A DNA stretch of 64,000 nucleotides from Haemonchus contortus (Eukaryota; Nematoda; Chromadorea; Rhabditida; Trichostrongylidae). The stretch lies in NCBI GenBank assembly GCA_000469685.2, contig LS997565.1:51704416-51768415 (forward strand), read 5' to 3'. The notes beneath the pieces are model-generated. The model saw only the letters and a list, made by a program, of their open reading frames with translations, was not told the DNA's origin and did not search any database. The position numbers and the translations under genes were made by a program. Below are positions 45,101 through 57,100 of this stretch, piece after piece (position 1 is the stretch's first letter; every line of letters starts with the position of its first letter).

Positions 45101-48100
45101 AGGTGAGTGCAGAAGTTACAGACTGTGAGGAAAGAAGCAAATGGAGATGACCAACCAGAACAGTGGACAAAAACCCTTTAACGGCGCGAGATTAACGCTA
45201 GGGTAAAAAAGGTGAAATCATCGAGATCAGATGCGCCTTTCATCAGTTTGAAGGAGTTCGGTCGAAGCAGAACAACAATCAAACCGAGCCGTGAGCAGTT
45301 GAGCTGATCAACTGCAGTTGCTTTGGCCTTGAGGCAATATGGAGCCAATCTGGAGGTGGCAGCATAAAATGCAAAAACGAAAATGACTCGGGGTTTCGAT
45401 CCATCAACCTAGCTTGGTCGTCCCAACTCGAAGACAACACTGCTATCCACCACACCACCGGTAGCCGTCAGCAGTTCACCCGAGGAGAGCACATATGAAA
45501 CTTCCCGCACTTTTCAACATGTTTCAACATGTGGCTCCCTTTTTGACTAATGTTAGCGTTATTTTCAGTGCGCAGTCCACCGTCGCCTTCTACTGTGCAG
45601 ACAGTCGACGCCATGAATGAAACAAACGACGCTTGGTAGGTTAAAATGGCGATTTTTGGCAAAATCATCTTCACTCTTTTTTTGGCATTCAGAAGGCCAT
45701 TTAGCGGAAATGGACCATAGTTCTATACTCAGTGCTCATGCCCCTACACCATGCAAAAAACCATTATCAAAAAGCGTCCCACACCCTGAAAGACCTTCCT
45801 TGTTAGCATGTCTGTCCCTCTAGTGAACATCTTCTGGCGCTAAACTGGAAGTTAGTTGATAACATAGCTTAGCCTCTTGACAGAATTAGGCTGTAAGTTG
45901 GATCTAGTATTTGGGTGGCTGAACAGTGTTTGGTCCACCGCAAACTGCTGCCCAAACTATTTTTAGACAGATCAATTGCCTACAAGTGTTGGTTGGGAGA
46001 GGAACATCCAGGGCAAGATGGTCCCACAATTCGCAGACATGAGGAAGCAGTTCGATCCGAAGAAGTAGAGTTCTAATGATGGTACCTAATGCTCGATTTC
46101 CTGTATTATTTCTTTTTTTTCGATTGATGGAGCAGTCTGTTGGGCTCAATCTCTCTCTAATGAAATGGCGACTGGTTCCAGAAATGAAACTGGAACGCTA
46201 TATGACTCTCAAGGTTGTTGACTTTTTTTTACTTATTATTATCATCGTTTAAAATTTTTTGCAATGATATTCATCAAGCCTGAGTTGATGCGATAGTTGA
46301 CAGAAGGTTTGAAATGATTCAGGCAGTAGAAGCCCATTTTACCATTGTTTCTCGGCTCATCTTAAAACCAGTCCGCTTCGGATCGAAGGGGGGGGGGGGG
46401 GGGGAGAGGGTAAGGAGGTTCGTGAAAAAGCTTCTAATCTGCATATTCTGCTAGCGTAATAAGTTACACAAATATTTTGTACTCCAAAAACGATTCCAGT
46501 TGTTGGAATTTGCCTCAGAAGTAGTATTCCTGAATTTTTCTGCCAAGATGCGCAAGGGCCCATAACCGGAATGTGTAATTTTGATATCTTCCCCAAAAAC
46601 TTGTTCATGAGCTCTCTTGCATCTTTGATATGCACTCTTCACAACGGCATTGTAAAGGGTGAAAGCTGTGTGATTATGTTTTATTATTGGTTGCTCACTT
46701 AAGGAGCTCACGAAAATGTTCACTCTATATCATGCCATCTCAAACATGCATGCCTATTAACCCATTGACGACAATGGTACCCACCGGTGGGTGCCACTAT
46801 GACTGGCGCATGGGACAATGGCACCCATTGTTGGGTGCCACCACAATTCCTTTTTTCTAACCGCGTTCAGAACTTTTTCAATTTTTTCATGTTAATAACA
46901 ATGTTCATAATACTCATTTCCAACATGGTCCACATGAATGTTTTGTAGAAACTTACACATTTATCACAAAAATATGAGTCATTGAAATACTACTAAAAAA
47001 GCCAGATACTTGCGCAAGATTCGTGACGCTCTAGAAGAATGACAGGGTTTTCACCTTCTCAGCACGGTAGTCGCGGAGCAAAATTTAGTCTGCGAAGACT
47101 CTGAATGCAATACGAATTATCGCTGCGTACCTTATTTCCAAACCTTTCCTTTCCTTTCCTATACCTTACCTTTCCTATACCTTCCAAATCCAAGCTCCAT
47201 TTCTAACCCTTGATTATATATAATTGATAAAACGAATTTCAATTCTTCTACCATATGGGAAATATTGCTAAATTTAGTGAGCCCTTGAATGAGCTGCCAA
47301 TCGCTCGCGAAAGAACGAGGGCGTGATCCCATGGACGCATCACGTCGAAATTCGTATTGTCGTTGAAGGGTTAAGCTTAGCTATGCGTGTTTGAGGCGGG
47401 ATAGTGTAGAACGAATGTTAGTCTCCAGTTAATTGCACTTCATGGAATGGTGGAACCTTCGGAAGGTTCGTTTTCAACGAAAAGAAAGTGTGGGAAGTTT
47501 TTTGGAGCATTTTTTTCCTGTAGGTTATGTTGTTGAAATGCACGAGTACAGCATCCTCTACACCAGTTGAGTGGCGCTATTCCAAGAAATGTCCAATTAG
47601 ATTGTGAATCGTAGAAAGGGGATGTGGTGTGCCTGATGTGCAAGTACTCAAAACGCTTTCTGGGCGCCTCAGAAATAAGTAAAACGAATCCAAGTGTATA
47701 CACTGCGTCCACTATTGATACATCCACCCATAAATTCCATCAAAGTTCACGTTCCAAGGCACTTCAGGGAAAGGCTCAATGTGGAAATTGTACCCTATTC
47801 GTGCCGTAACTTGTAGACTAACAGTGAGTTCCATTTCACTTCATCTTTTCGGAAAAGGTCACTTTGCCTATATTGCAAAATAACACAGTCACCTCACATT
47901 TTCCCGTCGTTTTCCATATTCACCACACACAAACACAGACGTTTAATTTTTTGTCAAGTTTTCCAATTTGAGAGTATGGGTGAACGAAAGTTGCTATCCG
48001 ATTTGGGGTCAAATTCCCGCAAATAAGGAGCGGGGACTGTCAAATCGCAAAATTGTCGAAATTTGGGCCGATGCCATTTATTTGTCCGACAATTTCGTCA

Positions 48101-51100
48101 GGAATCCTACAGAGTAGGGGCCAAAAAGAGTACGGGACGGTTTTTTTTTTACTTTCGGAAGTTACTACTTCTGATTCCGGTTCTACTGGCACGAACTGAG
48201 AAAGGATAAGCTTTAGTTTTCCAAAAAATTTCAAAAGAGGAGGAATCATGTTATGGGCGGCAACTTCTTCTCGTTACCGTCTTCATTGGTTTGTTCCGAA
48301 GAGTCGTAATGCAACGTGCTCTTCTTCCTTTAGGTCTCAGAATCGGCAGCAGAACCTCTTATTTATGCAGGATAATGCCCTGATTCAGTCAGTCGGAACA
48401 CACACGCTCGGTTTAGTCGGCAAAAAATCGACCTTTTGCCCTGGCTGGCTAACAGCCCTATCTTGAATTTAGTGGGAAGCTTATGGAGATTTATGAGGGG
48501 AATTTATGAAGGAAACAAGCAGTTGAAGATATCAGTGAGCTGAAGAAAGCAATGCCAACGGTTAAAGCAACAAGTTGACCAGGAGCTCATTGATAGGCTT
48601 TACTTTAGCTTAGACAATCGTATCATCCATTAAAAATATGAGTCGCTACTGTAGAACATTCTACCTATTCTATTTGTTGACAATGGGTATACATGTAATT
48701 GTTCTAGAACGCAATCTATTGAATGTGATCATAATACTGGACCGATCAGCAATGTAAAGAAAAGAGAGCGTTTGCGTGTTGAGTGGCGATTAATGTCATG
48801 TCAGTTGTTGAAAATTGATCTGAGCAGAGAAATTTCGGTTCCAATCTTTTCCCCTCCAATTCTCATCACCTAATCGTTGTAATTGAGGGCAACTGTTATA
48901 TACATCGGAAAAATTGACATTTTCTGTACAGGATAGCATTTAATCAATCACTTCTGCGATCTTCTGACTATCATCGTGGAAAAACTTGTCTTTGAAACAA
49001 TCAAAAGGGATGGGGCTCAAGTAATTACTGATCACGCAACATCCTCTCTTAATCGTCATTCAGCTGTTAAATTGACTTGGTCAGTGGCTGTATCATTTTG
49101 CAACATAGGCAATGTGACCTTCTCCGGAAAAAATGAAGGAAAATTGTATATGTTACTGAGATGGAACTCATTGTTGGGTGTTGGTATAAGCTACGGCCCG
49201 AGTAAGGCACCCTTACCACATCGAGCCCTTTCAAGTGCCAGGGAACGTGCGTTTTGGTGAGATTCATGGGTGGCTGTATCATTACTGGACACAGTGTATT
49301 TAAGTACGGTGGAATAAGTAATAGTTGGCAAATCTACGAAAGTGTGATAGTTTTTTTGTGTTGAAAATGTATGATTAGGCCATGCGGACGTCTTTCCGAG
49401 ATATATATAAGGCAAGCATCTCGTAGACGTCAACGTTGTGCTACAGAAAGAATCCCTAATAATAGTGATCCTATTTCAGTATAAGATGCTCCAACACCAA
49501 TCGTTCAATATCACAGTATTGTTTGTCACTTGATCCATCACATATTGTACTACTTTTACCAATAGTTGTTATAAATTATTCAGTATTTTGTTAACTACTG
49601 TTTTTTTCGCCGCAGTACGCGATGCGAAAGTCTCACAGGGTTAGCGATTTATGGACAAAACTTCAACCTAGGACGGGACTCGAACCGTACTTGTACTTTC
49701 CGGGCAAGCGGGCTCGAGTCCCATCTAAGACTAAAATTTTGTCCTTAAATGGCCAACCTTGTGAGACTTATGTAGTATTTCTTGATCCAGTTCTGAAATT
49801 ATGTTAATATGCTCTGAAGCCTCCACGAGCATGAGCCTCTAGGTTCTTATCTTCGGAGCTGGCACCCTCGGAAGTAACATAGCGCGTTGTCTGATGGCAT
49901 GGGGCGTGAAGAAGATAACTTTCGTTGACAACTCGTTTGTGAGCTACAGTAACCCGGTGAGGTAAGATTCAATCGATTTTTTTGTCTAGTTCGACATACA
50001 CATAATTACATATAATCGACATATAATTACACTATACTATCTCTTTACATCAACTAATTGATAACTGCATTTTTAGCTATTTCTGTAAGTTGGTAAATTG
50101 CGTAGTCGCCGTGATGTTTTTTGAAGTTGTATTTGGTTTAAAAGAGTCAGTTACCTAGTCCACGAAAGGATTGCCTTAAAAGCACAGTTCACGGCAATTT
50201 CGGGTAATATAGATTATGACGAAAAATGGAAGATAAGATGGAAAATGTTGCGATGAAGGCGAAGAAACTGCGTGAATCGGTGTTTCCAAGGTGAAAAAGG
50301 ACTTCGGAAAATCGTTAAAAAGGAGGCTGGACGAGAATGAGGCCAGAAAAATGAAGAGTGGGGCGTTTGGACGAGCTATACAATCTGTGTTATTGCGTAA
50401 GGATGGGTCCTGGTGTGAATAGCTGACTGCAGTAAGCAAAAATGTTCTTTAAAGTTTATTCACTCATAAGCACAAGTTGAAAGCCCAGTAGCAGCATAAA
50501 TGCAGTAGCGCTCGAAAGTATACGGCCAACGGCCAACTTTAACTTGCCGTAACTTTTTTCCCGATGGAGCGAATCACATGAAATTTTGATATGTTTAGCT
50601 GAAGCATATTTTACATTGTCTAACACTACTTGACTGCAAAGCAGCCATATCCACATGCTAATGGGGAGGCGTTCGTAGACTGTGCTGAAAGCAAGATTGT
50701 GACGCCTGCAGTTATCCCGACCTTATGTACGTTTTTCTTCTCTTCTGGGTTCGGCTATAGCGCTCTTACACTTGAGACATGGCGAAAAGGAAAGGACTCT
50801 CAGAAGGACCATCATTCGTATTTCCAATTGATTTTTTGTTGGATATCTGGAACATGATCAGATTGCAGGTTGATAGTGGTAAATATTCACACTACACCAA
50901 TGCTACACATATTGAAATTTCGCTTAATTAGATCCAGTAGGAAAGGAGTTACGACTGAAAATTACAACTGAAGGAGCATTTCGCCGAATACTTTTGAGCG
51001 CTACTGTAGCTCACCTTTTAGCTTCTTAAGATAGGAAATAAATAAAGGATCGTAGCAGCGAAAAGAGTAGCAGAGAATTAAAGAAATGCACAAAAAACAT

Positions 51101-54100
51101 CCCCATATACTCGGCGATCTGTTTGTGTGTGGATTCTAGAGCGAATATAGCAATCTGTATCGTCTCGACACCGTCTGGCGTGACATCGATGGAGGGGAAG
51201 TATGGGCGATCTGATAGCGGGGGCTCCCACTCTGCCCTAGCGGTTGAGTTTTGGGATTACACAGCGCCCTTCCTTTGGGGCCACTGGGTATTCCTAGGGG
51301 GAGAACTCAGAAACCATTTTTCTCAGGAACTATGCCTTTAACACGTTGACGACAGCGCGGGACATATATGTCCCGCGTTTCGCAGGCCACGTGGACAACG
51401 CGAGACACATGTGTACCGCGCTCATTTCGCATTTTTTTTTGTGCATGCGTGATTTGTTCATATGTTTTTTTGTGTTTTTATATAGATCGAGCAGTAACAA
51501 GGCTATAAACAGAATGGTCCATAAAATGATCAGATATGCTTCATCTTCACACAGGTTTTGCAAGTCTCACAAAATTATGAGCCTACTTCAAACATCGACA
51601 CTTTTGTTGAAATCAGTGATCAAGTAGAATGAAAACATTAAAAGCAAGCTATTGAATTTGAGTCTTAACAGCATGAAGGAGTTCTGGTTCTATGTCAGAA
51701 GATGGCCGAGTTGTGAAGTATCTTTCGAGTTTTCTTCTCTCTCAGCCATTTTCATGTTTGTATAACCTTTCGTCGAAGCAGAATATTCATTATATAGAAC
51801 CCTTTTGTGTGTTTTTCATTTTATTAATCAGTTTACTAGGTAGCGATATGTAGTTGGAGGTAGTTTTTACTCAGGCTTCGAAATCCCGCGGTCGACGGGG
51901 CCGCAATTATTGCGTCGGTCCCACGCCGCCAAAATGCCCAAACGCGCTTTGTCGTCAACGTGTTAAGTAGCAAACGTTAAAGGCACAGTCCACGATAATT
52001 TTGGGGAATCCAGATTATGACGAAAAATGGAAGATAAGACAGAAAATAGTGCGATAAAGGCGAAGGAACTGCGTGAATCGGTGTTTCCAAAGTGAAAAAA
52101 GGCTTCGACAAACCGTTGAAAAGGGGGCTGGACGAGAATGGGACCAGAAAAATGAAGAAGAGTGTGGCGTTTGGACGAGCTATACAATGTGTCTCACCGC
52201 GTACGTGTGTGCCCTGGTACGAATAACAGACTGTGGTAAGCGAAAATTCATTTACTTATGAGCATAAGTAAACAAAAAAGCCATAGTAAAAACAAAAGTA
52301 GCTCACCTTTTTTAGCCTCTAAGAGTAGGAAATTAAGTAAGAGATCGCGGCAGCAAAAAGAATAACAGAGGAAAAAGGAATGGGAGAAAAACACCGTCCC
52401 ATCACTCGACGGCCAGCTGGTTGTGTGTGGGTCCTAGAAGAATTTGCAAACTGTATTGTCTCGACACTCGTCTGACGTGATGACGTGACATCGTTCGAGA
52501 GGCGGGAAAGCCATTGACGTTCCCGCCCATTGAATTATCGTGAACTGTGCCTTTATGTTTCAATCATAGGTTTTTTGACGGCTAACCTATAAATATAGTG
52601 CATTTCGTTACAGGCAGACTTTGTCAGAGTTCGAGGATGCTAGAGAAGCGCGTGGTAAAGCTGAAACGGCAGCACGTGCTTTGCAGCGGATCTATCCAAG
52701 CGTCGAGACTGAAGGGATTTTCTTGAGAGTGCCGATGCCTGGTCACACGATCGACGAAAGCGGTTCTCATTTCACGATTTAAGCTCTTCCAGTGATTGTC
52801 TTGTTTTTGGACAACGCATTCAGATGAAGCCGCTCTGATCAAAGACTTAGAAGCTATTGAAAAACTAGTAATCACTCACGACGTCGTCTTCCTTGCTCTT
52901 GACAGTCGAGAAGCTAGATGGCTGCCTACAGTACTAGCCACTAAGCATGGGAAGGTTACTTCTCTACAGCTTTTTTGTTTTCCTTCTTCCTGTTGTGCTT
53001 CAAAACTTGATGATCAAGAAAACGTTTACAGATGGCGTTCAGTGTTGCTCTAGGATTCGATAATTATGCTGTGATTCGCCATGGCGTAAAAACCGCCCTC
53101 GAGAAAGTGATGCCATCTTCATCAGGTATTGCGAAGGGAGAGTACGGTTATTTCCTCAGCCGTTTGTCATCCATGATCATCTCCTACCTAGCGTTAATCC
53201 CGTGCCTTCACAGAGTTCACTATTCTTGTCAGCCTACTCCAGTTCCTTCTATCTACGACATCTTCTGCCGTTACATTAGTTTCGGTGATGTCCTCCTTGA
53301 TAGCCTAACATAGCCTAACTTATCGCAAGACCCGATGGTTTTCCAATACGTGTCCGTGCCATCGTAAACACTGCCTTCTGATTTTTAGCTAGACAGGAGC
53401 TATTCGTAGGAGTGTCCTGATGAATGTTCGTTCATCCCATGTCAGTCGCCCGTCACCAAGCAGACACCAAAGATATGCATCAAAGGCACAGTTCACGATA
53501 ATTTTGGGTAATCCAGATTATTACGAAAAATGGAAGATAAGATGGAAAATAGTGCGATGAAGACGAAGGAACTGCGTGAATCGGTTTTTCCAAAGTGAAA
53601 AAAAGCTTCGAAAAATCGTTAAAAAGGGGGCTGGACGAGAGTGAGACTAGAAGAATGAAGAAGAGCGGGGGGTTCGGACGAGCCATACAATGTGAGTCAT
53701 TGCGTAAGTGTGGTCCTTATGCAAATAACTGACTACTGTCGGCAAAAAATTCATTTACTTAAAGCAAACTTAAAGCAAACAAAAAAACCCCCTAATAACA
53801 GCAAAATGAGTTCACCTTTTTCAGCCTCCAGAAATAGGAAATTGAATAAGGGATCGCGGCAATAAGATGAATAACAAAAGAAAAAAGAATGGGAGATAAA
53901 CATCGCCTCATCACACGGCGATCAGTTATCCGTCCGTCCTTCCGTCCGTTCAACGCGTGCGCGACGGTGGTCGCGTGAGTGTCGCGCTGACGGTTCTAGG
54001 CAGCGTCTGATCGGTATTCGGCACTGTCAACACCTTTCTAGAACCGCCGTCGCGCACGCGTTGAACGGACGGACGGACGGACTGACGAACGAACGGACGG

Positions 54101-57100
54101 ACGGATGAATCGTTGAAGTCTGAAAGCAGCCAATCTGTTTTGCTTCGACACTCGTCTGACGTGGCCGGGACTTTCCCGCTCCTCGAATTATCGTGAGCTG
54201 TGCCTTTGAGCGAGCAGCTGCGAAACGGCAAATGACGTGCCTTGGGGTTACCATTACTAGTTCTCGATTTCTAGCACATGTCATTCTCATTTTTCAAATC
54301 TGGAATGAGTCTACATGTGAGAAATGTATTCGAACATTTCGGTAGTATCGCTGAGCTAGCTACTGATACTTGAGAAAGTGAGGTGGCATTCACTTACCCT
54401 AAAATTCCATAGATAAGAGCGGTTTAACCTACCGGTGAAAAATGAGTTGGAATGAAATTGAAATTGAATGCAGTCATCCTCTAACTTGATGGATAGATAA
54501 ATAAAACCGAAGAAGAAGTTAAGAATAAGCTCCGCCCCTTAACTCTAAACCCCGCCCACTTAATAAACAATTCATATAAAAAAATAGCGATCCGTTAAAA
54601 TCGCCCCCTTAATAAACAATTCATATAGAAAAATAGCGATCCGTTAAAATCGCTATTTTTCTATATGAATTGTTTATCAAGTGGGCGGGGTTTAGAGTTG
54701 AGGGGCGGAGCGTCTTCTTAACTTCTCCGGTTTTATTTATCCATCCATCAAGTTAGAGGATGACTGCATTCAATTTCAATTTTATTCCAACTCATTTTTC
54801 ACCGGTAGGTTAAACCGCTCTTATCTATGGAATTTTAGGGTAGTTTGTACAGGTATTAGTAGCTAGCTGTCTAATAGCCGCTATCTCGTCTAATGAAATC
54901 TTCTATCGCAGGTTTTACTGTACCTTTTACCAGTTGGGCTATGCACGCTATCGCGTGCATTATATGTCGATGACCGCTTATCTATTACGATGGAGTCATT
55001 CAACGGAATGTTATATGATCAAAGTAAGATAGTTCTCTCGAGATTCAAACGCTGAACTGGTGATAGCATCACGCTCGATATATTTCATTCGAGCAGAATT
55101 ATTGCACTGAGGTGGACGGGTCTGATCATAGCCCCGTCCACATCAGTGTAAACCCTTCCCACAATGAACTTGAGCACCCTTCTTTTGACTGCTCCTAACC
55201 ATTTTCTCCGCATTCTAGAAAGTTTCGAAGGGGTTCCTCGCCCCGCTTTCCTGTGCCAACCCCGCCCGCTTCGAAGATTTGTCCACATTTGTTCCATTAC
55301 CTCTAATTATTATCTCACGAATTCTAGAATGTTTCCGAACGAAGTTACCTTCGTTTTTGAAAAGGAGCTTTCATCTCAACGCACATTGCGAAGCTCCGCC
55401 CATCGTGGGCCTAGCTTTGCTATGCTTATGCATGCCAACACGCATAAGGCCTTGCTCACTGTTTTTATTTTTCCCTAATCCACAGATTCATAATTCGTTG
55501 AATCGAGTTATGAATCTGTGGAAAGTACCGCTCATTGCGAGGACGCTCCGCCCGCCGTCGGTAAGTTTTCTTCATTGTGAATGTTGACCCATCCCTCACT
55601 TTTGCCCATTTTTCCTCGGCGTCTGAGCGTTATGGAACCTAGTTAATAATTTTCTGCCCATGACACCGCCCACTCGTGTGCATGTCCTGCCCTTTTGGGC
55701 GGAGCTCCACTCCATGCCCAACACATCACAAGATTGACCCGATTCTGCAGGTGCTTCTTCAATTGATATCGAATTTCCGTACAAACAAACACAGACAGTC
55801 GCAAGCACTCTATATAATAGTAAGGATTGGTAACTGGCTGTAATTTGGGTGAATATAGACATAGTGCGACCACGTAGGATTGCATTGGCATCTTTCATAG
55901 TCCACGACCGGTCGCTAGCGACTGGCGACCAGTCGCGCGACCGGTCGCGCGATCGGTCGCGGACCCATCTCACGAGCGACCGGCGACCGGTCGCGCGACC
56001 GATCGCACGACTGGTCGCGCGACTGGCCGCCGGTCGCTAGCGGCTGGTCGCTCGACTGGTCGCTCGAGTGATCGCGCCACTGGTCGCTCGATCGGTCGAG
56101 GAGGCCGCGCTAGTTATGGGTGCCGCCGTGGACGGTCCCGCGCGATCAGTCGAGCGACCAGTCGCTGGTCGCTTGCGAGATGGGTCCGCGACCAGTTGCG
56201 CGACCGATCGCGCGACCGATCGCGCGACTGGTCGCCAGTCGCTAGCGACCGGTCGTGGACTATGAAAGATGCCATTCGGGAATTACAGCTTCGTTTGGGG
56301 CTGAACGGTGGTCCATTCGAACATTTTTTCGCCTGATTTCGAACTTCACTTAATTTTGTAGAGTTTTTCAGGTACTATTCCAGTCCATGAAGGTGCATTA
56401 ATACCGTATTCGGAATTGGCATGTTATTTCTGTAGCGATGTGACTGCACCTGGCAATTCCGCGGTTGATCGAACACTTGATCAACAGTGTACAGTGAGTT
56501 CTCAGCTCTCCTCTAATGACTTATGTGAAGCAGCTGGCACACTTCGTTAATTTAGTGCGCCGTTCATTGAAATAACGCAGCACTTCCATAATTATGCCTT
56601 GCCAATTTCAATGATATGTTGAATTGATTAACTCAGTTCCTTTCTCTAATTCAATGTTTATTGTTTCAGTAATAAATACATGCGCGATTATTGTGTGTCT
56701 ACTGTCGAATTTGTGTTTTTTACTTAAGATTTCCTTTCTAAACTTTTCTGGCTTGAACTTCTGGACCAATCTTACGAATAGCTTTACCCATTCGTCCTTT
56801 TACTTTCAAAATCCATTTTTTCATTAAATGCATGCAACAGTGGCTGATGAAAGGTCGTTTTGAGAGTTTTATTTACTTACAACTACTAAATTCTAAGATG
56901 GTCTGGCAAGGGCGGGAATTCTTGGCCTGCACTAGTTTGTAATTCGGTAATTTCAGGTCAGCCGTGCAGGACTATCGATGATAGCGTCCGGCGTAGCCGT
57001 TGAGCTTCTGGCCTCGATACTTCAGTACCCTGACCCATTGCTTGCCCCAGCAAACATCGGCGAACCGGATGATTCATCATCGTTGTTGGGTGCAACACCG

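Noticed and set aside
49620..49770. A tRNA gene suggested by GGTTCGAGTCC
   Set aside because: No acceptor stem, D arm or anticodon arm can be drawn; the B-box-like motifs lie in a long hairpin instead.
55849..56265. Arginine-rich open frames and a CRISPR-like look of repeated 8-12 bp units
   Set aside because: Units are degenerate palindromes without spacers of constant size, inside a eukaryotic intron; frames come from the CGACCGGTCG repetition.
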